DNA of 64,000 nt, from positions 951,379-1,015,378 of the forward strand of contig WBVU01000019.1 of NCBI GenBank assembly GCA_009192285.1, read 5' to 3'. Below the pieces are notes generated by a model. It had not been told where the DNA came from, did no database searches, and saw nothing but the letters and a program-made list of their open reading frames with translations. The stretch comes from Morchella semilibera. Taxonomy: Eukaryota > Ascomycota > Pezizomycetes > Pezizales > Morchellaceae. Position numbers and translations under genes: made by a program. Below are positions 44,914 through 56,881 of this stretch, piece by piece (positions within the stretch are counted from its first letter, which is position 1; every line of letters begins with the position of its first letter).

Positions 44914-47549
44914 GGTATGATCCAGCTAGCTAGCTCTAATTCCAAAAATATATTCTATCTATTTTTGTCTTTGCTACTATATCGAACGAGGGGCCTTTGG
45001 ACGTACCGATTATGTAACGATCGGACGGGAGCGGTAATATATATGGCTAATATTTGCAGCAGCTTGCAATGGTGTCCTCCCATCCCGTCCGGGGTAAGTT
45101 TGTAGCGTGCAGCGCAGCGCTATACCTTCCCTAGTTGAGTATAGAACTCTACCTGGGTTGGGGGACTCGGAATGTAGAAAGCTCTTGTCAACGGGAACGC
45201 GTGAGGAGTTTTCTAGCTCAAGATTGTATATCGTCAGGTGAGCATTACTGCGCAAATACCCACAAAGACAGGAGTGAATAACTTGGGTAATATCTATGAT
45301 AGCGCTTGTCAGAATATTCTACGCGTTCCTGGCGTTCCTGTTATACCAGTTGGTTCCTTGACTGGCTGAGTCATATTACCGTCATGGTATATCACTTGGG
45401 TATCGAGTCATGAAGTAGCACTCGCTATCCCGAGTGACAATCCATGATGCATTGTTGTCGTGAACCTATACTATTGTGGTTGTCAATGGATTGATATACT
45501 ATCCTGAAGTCGGTCACGTCATATTACTCATGCCTAGGTAGAGGCGTTCTTTGACTAGGAAATACCAGTCCATCATTACGTACTCCGTAGCTTGGTCAAC
45601 GCGGAATAATCGGACGAGTTTATGAGCTAGGAGACCTGGATGATAAAACACCATGACCGATACTAGCTAGGTATATTATCTATCATTAGCTTGCAACACT
45701 TAATTCAACACACACAAGGGAAGCCTCCCGTCTGTTCGTGTCTTGGCAGCGAGTGATGTCGTATGATGCACATTCCCGTTGATTTGGTCTGCAAGTGGTC
45801 GAGAATGCCTCATTAACGTACAAACAGGAATCGAGCACGCTAGACACCTTCCGTTTTATCATATACCCATCTTGTGAACCCAAGAACCTACCACACGCAA
45901 CGACAATAGCTCTCATAAATATGCTTCGGAGGCGGATTACCGGCTTTCTTCTCGGGGTTTCTTGCCGGTGGCCTTGGCTCCATGAGGCTCATGCCTATGG
46001 ATCTAGGGCTAGTGGGGCCTAAGGTAGGGCTAAACGCTGCGTGGTACCTGGCGGGTGTATTTGGGGAGGGGGTGGTCTGTATTATATATTCAGGTTTATA
46101 TCCTCACCAACTCATCTACGTGTATGTACTTAGATTATAGTAGATATAATAATGAAAACTACTATGTAGTGATAGGGAAAGGACGAAAGATCTCAAGGAT
46201 CTGTCTCGGGACACGGGAAAAGGCAATAGATACCTAGAAACAAATAAGACAATAGAAAAGATTCTAGCCCCAAGATTTCGTTAAAATACGAGTGATCAGC
46301 TGTGATTAAGATCTGAAACCTCGTCCCTATCCAGTGCCCGACCCCGGTTATAAGATCACTGTCCCAAGCCCGCATTATAGAGATTTCCGAATAGTGATGG
46401 GCATGAGACTAGACACGGGTAGATTGATGGTGGCCTGGTTCTGAGGTAGTCAAGAGACGCAGATTATAAGTGCTTATATTGGTCGTGGGAAGGGAGATGG
46501 AGCTTACTCTTCCAGCTGATATAATATCTAGGTCGTATTAAGACAGCTTTCATGACAGCCATTCTCCTTGCTTTTCGGTTCGGGCAACTGGAAAATAAAT
46601 TGAAATAACCCTAACCCTGGTGATGATTTATATCTACTAATTTCGGAACGTTTTTGCGCGTATTAGCACAGCTTGGGGGAAAGGCGGGGCCGCATGCCGG
46701 ACTAGATACCTGTCTCATCGTTCGGCTATTATATGATCTGTGTTTAACCTTGCGGTACCGCACAGACTATATGTGCCCACCGGGTACATGAGAGCTACCT
46801 ATCTGGCCATGAACGATCTCGCTCGAGAGGTGAGCTCTAGCGATAAACTGGGGAAAAGTTGTTACACTTGTGATATTATTGAGGGGTAAGGGGCTAGCCG
46901 ACGCCTCTGCATCCATCCCGGTCCTGGTTCTCAATCCATGAGCGCTGGACAGATTGGCATTTTTAACGGTTAGGTCATGTCTGACAACAAGGTATATATC
47001 GAGATTACTATAGCACTGTTGTGTTTCAAAGTTTTTACATGCATCTTTGAACCATTGTGTGGAGTTCTTGAGCATATAGGCCAGACAACTGAGACATGTC
47101 TCTAATAGCAACTAACAGCATGACACAGAACTAGAGTGGGAAACTCGGTCCACTCCAACACCACGGGCCGGTCCCAAATCTCCGCCCATGGCCGCCCGCG
47201 TCCACGTACCGGAGGGTATGTACTTGGGCGCATCACCGATGCTCACCCCCGTGGTGCCCATGTGCCTCTTCAGGTAGCTGTAAAGATGCTACCCCTTAGT
47301 CTCGTACCCATCTCTACGGGCAACACGCTGCTCACCGTCGGGTCTGGAACATTACCTTACCGACAAGTGTCGGAAAAACATATTGCTGGGATGACTGGTT
47401 CCCTTCTCTCTTCATGTTTGACGAATTTCCACCTGTCCTTGGCGTCTTCCAGTATTTTTCCCTCTGGTCAACTTTCGATCTTCTAACCCTTGCTGTCTAG
47501 GTCCTGTTGCCTTATCTGAGGGCTTCCTTATTTTTGTTTGAGGAATGAT
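44914..47549. other. Intergenic, no gene seen
   Basis: About 2.6 kb with no convincing gene. The telomere-like AACCCTAACCCTGG lies at about 46607-46620. Confidence 0.4.
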
Positions 47550-47860
47550 TCCTGGTTTTGTTTGCCGTTGGGAGAGGTTGGATTAGGCTGCTTTGAGTTC
47601 TGGGGTCCAAGATTGCTTTGATTTGTGGGAGAGTTTGATCATTGGGACAAATTGTTTAATGAGGTTGCCAACAGCTTCAAGTACGAAGTCAACCGATTGT
47701 GAAATATGGTCTTGGATTTCCCGGTGGGGGTGCTATATTGGCAAAGCTTGGGCTAATGGCGTCCCAGTTGGTTGTTGCAGGCGGGTCTGGGAACAAGAGC
47801 GGATAACACTACTAACAAAGAAGAGGGAACAAAATCGAGCTCGGATAATGCAAGGCGAGC
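47550..47860 (-). mobile_element. Old Tad-like LINE relic, minus strand (left part of split target)
   Basis: The minus strand reads, across frames, ISPSFANI, ISQSVDFVLEAVGNLIKQ and PMIKLSHKSKQSWTPELKAA, the end of a LINE endonuclease and the linker leading to reverse transcriptase. Stops and frame changes show long decay. It is cut at 47860 by the younger plus-strand LINE. Joining across the insertion (57753 onward) keeps one minus-strand frame open (NTVFRPARLALSELDFV), which fits a continuous target before insertion. Confidence 0.65.
47849..47860 (+). repeat. LINE target-site duplication, left copy
   Basis: TGCAAGGCGAGC, identical to 57741-57752 just after the LINE A-tail. Confidence 0.8.
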
Positions 47861-50598
47861 AGTGATAATGGAAGTGATTGACCAGGGGAATCTTACACTT
47901 ATGAACGAACCAGATAGAATTACCTGGCAAAGGGGTAGACAAAGTTCAGTACTGGACCTCTCCTTTGCAACACAAGCGATAGCGTCGAAGATCCGATGGA
48001 AACTACGGGCGGACTGCGATACGGGATCAGATCATGCAGTATGCGAAACAACAATCTTAGATGCCCGGGTCAACACATATGAAGCTACGTCGTGCCGATG
48101 GGACTACAGAAATGCGGATTGGGAAAAAGTTAAAAAAGGTATTGAGGAGGAAAAGAAGAGAACCGAAGAGGAATGGAAATATGCAAAGGAAAATGAAGAT
48201 TGTGAAATGCTCGCCGAGCTATTGGAAAAGGTTATGAGAAAGGGCATAGAGCAAGGGGTGAAGGAAGTTAGAAGATGCCCACAGAGTAAGAAATGGTTCG
48301 ACGAGGAGGTAAAGATGAAGAGAGGGGTGATGGCAAGGAAAAGAAGATGGGGAAAGAAAGGCATTCCGGGATCAGAGATGAGCATGAGTAGAATAGGAGA
48401 ATGGAAGAAAGAAAGGACGGAGTATTTTCAATTGATCCGGAGAAAGAAAAAGGAGTGCTGGGATAAGTTTGTGCAGAGCTCGGAGGAGGGTAATTTGTGG
48501 GATGTATGGAGGGTAGCGTCGCAGAAAAAATATGCCAAAACACCGGCATTAGTTATGGATTCAGGCGAGGTTAACGTAACCTTCGAAGAAAAAGAAAAGG
48601 TTTTTCTTAAGGAGCTCTTTCCACCAACTCCCCCAGATCCTCCAACAGTCGAAGGCGAAAATGTTAACAAGTCGAGGATTCAAATATCAAACGAACAAGT
48701 ATATAACGCCATTTCTCGACAGGGTTCGTATAAAGCTCCAGGACCTGACGAGATAGCATTTAAGGCTATAAAGGAAACATGGGAGTCTATGGGCGAGAGA
48801 GTAACAGAAACATATCAAGCGTGTTTGGATGCGGGCTACCACCCTCGAAGATGGAGAACGGCAATTGGGGCGATTATACTGAAAGCGAATAAACCGGATT
48901 ATACAAAACCAAAAGCATATCGACCAATAGCGCTTTTAGGTACGTTGGGGGAGGGACTTGAAAGGTTGGTTACCGATTATTTGGCGGATTTCAGAGAAAA
49001 AGGAGGATTGGATAGAAATCAATGGGGTGGAAGAAAATCGAGATCGGCGGAAGACTGCGTGGGTTACACGTTAGATTGGATGGAAAAAAGAAGGGAGAAA
49101 GGCGAGAAGGTAATGTTGGGTAGCGTTGGATGTATCGCAGGCTTTTCTCAATACCTCAAAAGTCAGATTGACAAATACGCTCAAAAAGGGAGGTGCGAAC
49201 GGAAGAATTGTAGAGTGGGTATCAAATTTTTTAAGCGAAAGAAAGATTACGCTGAGGTTTGATAATGAGAAAGGGACGGAAAGGGAAGTGGAAACAGGGA
49301 TACCGCAAGGAAGTCCGGCGTCGCCTATATTGTTTAATTTGTTTATCGCCCCTATGATAAAGGAAATAAATCAACTCATCGAGAAGGAATTCGAGGGGAA
49401 AGCAATTACGCCAACATATATAGGCGATTTTACGATTGCAGTGGCTGGCAGAGATTGGGAGCAGGCGATAGTCAGAGCGGAAAAAATTATTGGGAAAGTG
49501 TATGAATGGGCGTCTGAAAATTGTGTGCAATTCGACGAAAAAAAAATGGAATGGATAAGGCTTTATGTGGACGAGGAAGAGGAGATTGAAAGTTTGGAAT
49601 TGCCGAATGGAATTTTGAAGTAGGAGCTGGAAGTGGTAAAATGGCTGGGGGTTTGGATTTATCGGAAGTGCTCTTTTAAGAGGCACGTAAAAGAAAAGAC
49701 GGCAAGAGCGGCGAGAGCGGCACAGAGCGTCATAAGACTATCCAGAGGAAGTCAAGGAATAGGAGTGGGAAATGGCAGACAAATGTATATTGCGTGCAGT
49801 AGGCAGATTGCAGAGTATGGAGGAAAGGTCTGGTGGAAAGGACAAAAGGGTTGGCAGCGGAGATTGACAAGGTGAATATAAATGCAATGAGGAAAATCGG
49901 AGGGCATTTTAGGACAGCCCCAAGGGCGGCGGTAGAGGTCGAGAACGATATGATACCCACGGCACAAAGATTCGACCATAAACAAAGAATGATAGCAATC
50001 AAAGCCCTGCAGAAACACCCGAATCATCCGATATACACGGCGGCCAAAAGCGAGATAGAAAATATTGTTCAGAAAGAAGAAGAATGGTCAGCAGAAAGAG
50101 GAGGTAGGGTTAGAAAGACAGGAAGGAAGAGAGGGATGTCAGGCGCGATAGAAGGGGTTAGGAAACTACTAGGGGACAAAGGAAAATGGAGTAAGATTGA
50201 AAATTGGAAAAAATTGTATAAAAAGGAAGAAAGATGAGAAGAGAAAATTAGAAAGGAAACACAAATTGAAATTAGGGCGGCCGATGAGATGGAAATGAGG
50301 AGACAAATGGCAAGAAAAGAGGAGGCGAATGAAATTGTTATGTATAGTGACGGGAGCAAAAGTCTAGAGGGAGAAGCGGCGGCAGGAGTGTGTAGGTTGG
50401 GGAAAAATGGAGAGGTGCTGAAGAAAGTGGGGTATAGGCTGGGAAGGCAAATGGAGATTATGGATGCCGAGATGGTGGCAATAAAGAAAGCGATTGAAAT
50501 AGGAATGAAGGAGGCCCAAAGAGAACGAAAACGAGTTATTACGATCAGGGTCGACAGTCAGGAGGCGATGAAAAGGATCGAACAGCGGAGAGCAAGGC

Positions 50599-51080
50599 TA
50601 TCACGGCGTGGAACATGATTGTAACGTTGCGGGAAGAAGGATTAGTCAGGGTTTTCTATAAGGTTCTATGGGTTTCTGCTGCAGGGCGTTATGAGGTAAC
50701 GGTGCGCATGTATTGGTAATCGAAGGATTTCCTTTAGGTTCTATGGGGTTCTATGAGATGAGTCAGCGAAGGATGGCTAGGGCTATATATAGGGAGCTCT
50801 TTCCCTCGCTTGTAGAGTTTTCCTTTCTTCTCTTTCTTCTTTACGCAACCTTCCTGTCCCTTTAGTCAGTACTGTACTTTCGGATCTCTGGTCTCGACAA
50901 TAACCCCTCCGGGGATTTCGCTCTACCTCCATAGTTCCCGTGATCTTTATTACCTCGTGTCCTCGTTCTTGGTTATTCCCGTACCCCCTACCTCGCTCGC
51001 CCCGTCTCGCTTCGCTCTGCTTCCCGCCTCGGTTGTGTACCTTGGCATCCCTGATTACGCCTTCGAACTACCCCGTGATA
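50599..51080 (+). repeat. 5' LTR of Gypsy chromovirus
   Basis: 482 bp, TATCACGG...CCGTGATA. Contains a likely TATA box (GGGCTATATATAGGGAG, about 50781-50797) and a pyrimidine-rich stretch downstream, consistent with the U3/R boundary. Confidence 0.95.
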
Positions 51081-51086
51081 CTAAGG

Positions 51087-51103
51087 TGGCGTCTCCAACG
51101 CCA
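51087..51103 (+). promoter_or_regulatory. Candidate primer-binding hairpin
   Basis: Six bases after the LTR lies TGGCGTCTCCAACGCCA. It begins TGG, as tRNA-primed sites do, but also folds on itself (TGGCG/CGCCA, 7-nt loop). It could bind a tRNA 3' end or be part of a self-priming structure, as known for Tf1/sushi elements. I cannot choose between these. Confidence 0.45.
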
Positions 51104-51153
51104 ACCTACACAACAAACCTCGCCTAGGACCCTACCATAGAAACTCTGTCACC

Positions 51154-52595
51154 ATGTCGCAAGAAGCTCAGATGACGGACCCGGAAGGGATTAACTATCA
51201 GCAACTAGTAGCAGACATGGATAGTTTTGTTACCAGTTACCCCAATGTCCCCCCAGGAGCCACCGACGAAGCCAAAAAAATGCATAAGTTAATGCACGAT
51301 GCCACCCACGCCGTTCACACTCTCCTGTCTGAACTTGATGACGTTACCGAAGAAGCCAAGGAAGCAACTAAGGAATGGCAAACGAGAGTGTCAGAACAAG
51401 GAAGGGAGAATCAAGACCTGGAGAAACAGGTAACTAACCTGGAAGGGGAAGTTACTCGCCTCCAGGCCGAAGTTACCCAAGCAAACCATGCAACTCAAGA
51501 AGCAGAAGCCGCCCTGGCAGCCCAAATTGCTTTGCCCCCTCCTCCAGTCGAACCTATTGTACCACCACCACCACCTCCAAGGCGACCTAATCGTTTCTTG
51601 CAAGGCTTCGCCCCCGTCCCCGAACCCCGTAGGGAAAAGTCAGAGAAACTTCCCGACCCGGAGAAATACCGTGGAAGCAGAAAGGGACTCCCACAGTTCC
51701 AGAACATGTTGAAACTCAAGCTCTTGGGCAATGCCGACCGGTACCCCACCCTTCAGAATCAACTAACCTATGCTATTTCTCGCTTGGAAGGCCCTGCCGC
51801 CGACCAATTTATGCCATATATTACCACTACTGGGATCAATCTTTCCTCCCTGGAAAGGTTTTTGAAATTTTAAATACAGCATTCGGGGACCCGGATCAGG
51901 TAGGTACTGCCCGCCGTGCCCTTAGGAGAATTAGGCAACTCAATCGCCCCTTCTCGGAATACTTCGCCGAGTTCCAACGTTACGCTGCAGAGGCAGGTAT
52001 GGGAGAAACTGCCAATGTGGAAGCCCTTATGGAAGGACTGAGTGAGGAACTCACCAAACTCATGGTCAACAAGGAGACTCCCGCTACCGTCATCGAACTC
52101 GCTACCATTCTCCAACGCTTGGACAACAAGCAGCAGATGATTACTGCTCGCTACCGCCCTTGCTACCAGCCCCCCACACCTCACGTTCGCCCCACACCTC
52201 GCTACGTTGCTACCGTTCCCCCCGCACCTCGTTACTAGGCCCCAGTGGCTCCTGCACCTCGGTACTCAGCTCCGCCCCCGCTTACACCTCGCTACCAAGC
52301 CCCCGTTCGCCCTAACCCTCCTGCTGCTCACCCGTCTCATACGCCAGGAGGAGTGGCCCCTATGGATTTGTCGTTTGGTCATGGCCGCCCAGACCCTCAG
52401 GAAAGAGAGGCCCGTCGTGTGGAAAATAGATGTTTTTATTGTGGTCAGGGAGGACATTTGGTAAAGGAATGCCCGCAGGCGCCGGCTCCTAGGAACCCAG
52501 CCCCCAGGATGAGGGGAGCTAGGGTGGAAGTTAGAGAAGAAGAAGAAGAGAAGGCCTCCGGCGATGAGGCGTTAAAAGATTTTACCCTGGACTGA
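51154..52595 (+). pseudogene. Gypsy gag (broken)
   Basis: ATG 51154 (MSQEAQMTDPEG). A coiled-coil stretch (about residues 75-120) and a Pro-rich linker precede the capsid-like region YRGSRKGLPQFQNML...RYPTLQNQLTYAISRL. The frame ends at TAA 51871-51873, and homology goes on one frame over (LNTAFGDPDQVGTARRALRR), so an indel lies near 51850-51870. A TAG at 52236-52238 interrupts a Pro/Tyr/Arg repeat (PAPRY) where CAG is expected. A CCHC zinc knuckle (CFYCGQGGHLVKEC) follows. The gag stop is at 52593-52595. Confidence 0.85.
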
Positions 52596-52599
52596 GTGG

Positions 52600-55500
52600 C
52601 TCACTCCAGGAGCGATTTAAGGATTGGTTTAAGCTTTCGCTTTCTGGGTTTTCAGTTTCGGAAAAGGATATGGATGGGAATCAATTAGTAGTAAAGTGTT
52701 TAATTTCTCAAAATAAAGATCTCTCGATTCCATCATATGCCCTTATTGATACTGGCCCCTCAGGATACGCTTTCATAGACCAAGACTTCGTATGCCACCA
52801 CAACCTCACTACCATTCCCCTCCAAGTTCCTCGCCATATAGATGTCATAGATGGCAGACCTATTGAATCAGGAAAGGTCACACACAAAGTTATTCTCAGT
52901 CTCGACATTAATGGCCATCGAGAGGAAGCCCCCTTTTTTGTCACACAACTCGGACACTATCCTATTGTTATGGGACTTCCATGGATGCGCAGACATGCAA
53001 TAAGGATTCTTCCTGCTGTCAATAAGATACATTTTGATTCTCCCACCTGTACTATGTATTGCTCGGTTGATCAGACAAAGGTCGTTGCTAAAGGAATCTC
53101 TACGGAGCCCCTAGCTAAACCTATTACCAATATTTCGGCTATTGAATCCTATGCCTTTCATCGTTTGATTAATAAGAAGAGGAAAGGAATGAGACTATAT
53201 TCCACTACTCTTAAGGCTCTGGATGATCTCTTAGCACAACCCCCGAAGGACCCTCACGCCCTAGTACCTAGGGAACATTATCAATACCTTCATCTTCTTA
53301 ATGAACCCGAAGCCTCCAAACTACCTCCTCATCGATTGGAATACGATTTAGCTATTGATATCCAAGATGGAAAAACGGCACCATTTGGACCTATGTATGG
53401 GATGACCCGATTGGAATTACAAGCGCTTCGAGATTATCTGGCGGAATATTTGGCTAGTGGGAAGATTCGACACAGTACATCGCCAGCAGGCTCTCCTGTA
53501 TTGTTTGTCAAGAAGGCCGATGGCTCCCTCCGACTCTGTGTCGACTACAGGAAGTTGAACGCGGTAACGGTCAAGAATCGACACCCTCTTCCACTAACAC
53601 CAGAGACTTTTATGGGTATCTCCTCTGCCAAGTACTTTACCAAATTGGATCTTCGCAACGGGTATCATCAATTAAGAATCAGGGAAGGATACGAGTGGAA
53701 GACGGCCTTTCGCACTCGCTACGGCCATTTTGAATACACCGTCATGCCGTTCGGACTTACTAATGCCCCCGCCGCATTTCAACATTGGGTCAATGATATG
53801 CTACGTCCTCATCTCGACCACTTTGCCACCGCTTACCTCGATGACATCCTTATATACTCGGCTACCCTCGAAGAACATAAGAAACATGTCGATAAGGTCC
53901 TTCGGATACTCGATGAGAATCAGGTGCATCTCAAGCCCGAGAAATGTGAATGGCACGTCAAGGAAACAATGTATCTAGGCTTTGTCCTTACCCCGGAAGG
54001 AATTAAGATGGACGATGCAAAGGTAGCAACTATTAGAAACTGGGAGACTCCAACCTGTCTGAAAGACGTACAGGAGTTTTTGGGATTTACGAACTTCTAC
54101 CGGCGATTTATCTATGCGTACTCAAGGGTAGTATCTCCTCTGACCGCTCTGACAAAGACAGGAGTGGTATTCAAATGGACAGACAAAACGGAGAAGGCAT
54201 TTCAGGATCTCAAGCTCGCATTTACCACGGCACCCATACTTAGGCATTTCGATCCACATCAGCAAGCTCAACTTGTGACTGGAGTCTCCCAACAGTCTCC
54301 TGGGTCTCCTGAGACTCTCCTGAGATTCCTGGACATTTTTTGAGTCTCCTGAGGCTCAGGAGACATCAGGAGACAAATGAGGTCTTGCTGATGCAGATCG
54401 GGAGATTATAGTAGAAACGGACGCCTCCGACTAAGTCTCAGCTGCTATTATGTCACAACGGGACGACGAAGGAATTTTGCACCCAGTCGCCTTTTTCTCC
54501 AAGAAGCACACGCCAGCAGAGTGTAACTATGAAATATACGATAAAGAGCTTTTGGCAATTATTCGGGGATTTGAAGAATGGCGTTATTTTCTGGAAACAG
54601 CCTCATATCCTATCAAGGTTCTCACAGACCACAGGAACCTGGAATACTTCATGTCTACTAAGCTGTTAAATCGTCGACAAACTCGTTGGTCATAATTTCT
54701 ATCTCGCTTTGATTTTGTTATTCAATTTCGTCCAAGCAAACAGGGAGGTAAACTGGATGCACTTACTAGGCGATCAGGGGATCTCCCTAAGGAGGGGGAT
54801 GAACGCCTTGTGTATCAGTATCAGACCGTGTTGAAGAGAAAAAATTTAGATAATAAGCTAAGTTTGTTGGCGGGTTCTTTGGCAAATGAACCCGCTGAAG
54901 GAATGCCCACTGTTCAGGAGTTATTTACAAAAGCTTACCAAGAAGATAGTTTCCCAAACAAGGTGCTCACGATGCTGAAAGACGGCACGAAGCAATCGAA
55001 ACAAATTTCCCTCGCCGAATGCGCCGAGAACAAAGACGGACTTCTTCTATATCGCCGCAAACTTTTCGTACCAGAACATGAGGAGTTACAACTCAGACTT
55101 CTTCAGGAATATCACGATAAACCATCAGCGGGACATCCGGGTAGAGCAAAGACCCTAGAGTTACTCAGTCGCGAATACTACTGGCCGAACATGCGGAAAT
55201 ACACTGACCGCTATGTTATGAACTGCCACACCCGCCGCAGGAGCAAAGCAAATCGCAATGCCCCTCAAGGAGTTCTTCGCCCTCTCTCAGTTCCTAAAGC
55301 ACCATGGACAGATGTCTCGATGGACTTTGTTACCGGTCTACCTCTTAGTGATAATTACAATGCCATTCTCGTTGTTGTCGACCGCCTCACAGAAATGAGA
55401 CACTTTATTCCATGCACTGAAGAATCAGGAGCTAGAGATGTTGCTCGAATGTATCTGGAAAATGTATGGAAACTACATGGTCTTCCGGAAAAGATAGTGT

Positions 55501-56374
55501 CGGATCGCGGTACTCAATTTACCTCGGATTTTTGGAAATCGCTATGCGAGCGCCTCGAAATCTCTCCCCGTTATTCTACCGCGTTTCACCCCCAGACAGA
55601 CGGTCAGACCGAAAGGATTAATGCCATCATGGAACAGTATCTTCGAAGCTATGTGGATTATCAACAGGATAATTGGGCCACCTATTTACCTATGGCAGAG
55701 TTCGCCACCAATAATCATGTTTCCGAATCAACCAAGTTCTCTCCCTTCGAAGCTAACTACGGCCGTCATCCTCGCATGAACTTCGGTCCTTTACGACATG
55801 GCACTACCACGAATGAAGACCAGGCTAACACGATGGCAAGAGATATGTCAGAAGTGTTTGACTTTCTTCGAGCGGAAATGTTCAGAGCCCAACAGATCCA
55901 GGAGGAGTCTGCTAATGCCAATCGTATTCCGGCACCACGCTACAGCATCGGGGATAAGGTATGGTTGTCTACCCGAAATCTATTGACCAAGCGACCATCA
56001 AAAAAGTTGGACTGGAAACAGGTCGGACCTTATCCAATCTCTCGTGTCGTTAGCCCTTATGCTTATGAACTCGCGCTACCTGCCTTAATGAAAATACACC
56101 CAGTGTTCCATGTTTCGCTATTATCATCTGCCGCCAATGATCCCGTCCCAGGTCAAATACAAATACCTCCACCGCCCGTTGAAATCGAAGGTGAACAAGA
56201 GTGGGAAGTGGATGCTATTCTGGACTCTCGGAAACGACGCGGAAGACTTGAGTATCTTGTTCAATATACTGGTTATGATGAGCCATCATGGCAACCCTAC
56301 GGCGACTTAGACAACTCCCCCGAGTTAGTCAGAGATTTTCACGAACGATATCCACGTAAGCCTAAGAGGACTTA
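52600..56374 (+). pseudogene. Gypsy pol: protease, RT, RNase H, integrase, chromodomain (broken)
   Basis: Pol lies in the -1 frame relative to gag and is open across the gag stop, which fits a frameshift-expressed polyprotein. Protease ALIDTGPSGYAF has Pro where Ala is usual. RT has LRLCVDYRKLN, YFTKLDLRNGYHQL and AYLDDILIYS. RNase H is cut by a 137-bp foldback at 54257-54393. Two TAA stops follow (after VETDASD at 54432-54434 and after TRWS at 54693-54695). Integrase has the DDE residues (DFVTGLP, SDRGTQF, TERINAIMEQ), but its HHCC finger reads NCHTRRR, losing one Cys. A GPY/F-type QVGPYPI and a C-terminal chromodomain (LEYLVQYTGYDEPSWQPYGDL) end the protein near 56374. Confidence 0.92.
54257..54393. 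mobile_element. 137-bp foldback/MITE-like element inside pol, family M copy 1
   Basis: Terminal inverted repeat CATCAGCAAG...CTTGCTGATG, flanked by a 2-bp CA duplication (54255-54256, 54394-54395). Removing the element and one CA restores FDPDREIIVETDASD, the normal Gypsy RNase H entry, so the boundaries are exact. The interior is palindrome-rich (CTCCTGAGGCTCAGGAG). Copies lie at 61902-62038 and 62308-62444. Confidence 0.92.
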
Positions 56375-56380
56375 GGCCTC

Positions 56381-56389
56381 AAAGGGGGA
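56381..56389 (+). promoter_or_regulatory. Polypurine tract of Gypsy
   Basis: AAAGGGGGA nine bases before the 3' LTR, the expected plus-strand primer position. Confidence 0.8.
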
Positions 56390-56398
56390 CCTAATATC

Positions 56399-56881
56399 TA
56401 TCACGGCGTGGAACATGATTGTAACGTTGCGGGAAGAAGGATTAGTCAGGGTTTTCTATAAGGTTCTATGGGTTTCTGCTGCAGGGCGTTATGAGGTAAT
56501 GGTGCGCATGTATTGGTAATCGAAGGATTTTCTTTAGGTTCTATGGGGTTCTATGGGATGAGTCAGCGAAGGATGGCTAGGGCTATATATAGGGAGCTCT
56601 TTCCCTCGCTTGTAGAGTTTTCCTTTCTTCTCTTTCTTCTTTACGCAACCTTCCTGTCCCTTTAGTCAGTACTGTACTTTCGGATCTCTGGTCTCGACAA
56701 TAACCCCTCTGGGGATTTCGCTCTACCTCCATAGTTCCCGTGATCTTTATTACCTCGTGTCCTCGTTCTTGGTTATTCCCGTACCCCCTACCTCGCTCGC
56801 CCCGTTTCGCTTCGCTCTGCTTCCACGCCTCGGTTGTGTACCTTGGCATGCCTGATTACGCCTTCGAACTACCCCGTGATA
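56399..56881 (+). repeat. 3' LTR of Gypsy chromovirus
   Basis: 483 bp, same ends as the 5' LTR. It is followed by AAGGC, the target duplication, and then by the resumed LINE RNase H. Confidence 0.95.

Larger units (their letters stand above)
50599..56881 (+). mobile_element. Ty3/Gypsy chromovirus, full length, recently inserted
   Basis: 6283 bp bounded by LTRs that begin TATCACGG and end CCGTGATA (perfect 8-bp inverted ends) and flanked by the 5-bp duplication AAGGC (50594-50598 and 56882-56886). The order gag, protease, RT, RNase H, integrase, chromodomain is that of a chromovirus. The two LTRs differ by about six substitutions and one 1-bp indel by my count, so insertion is recent. The internal frames nevertheless carry several stops and an inserted foldback element, so this copy is not autonomous. 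Confidence 0.96.
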
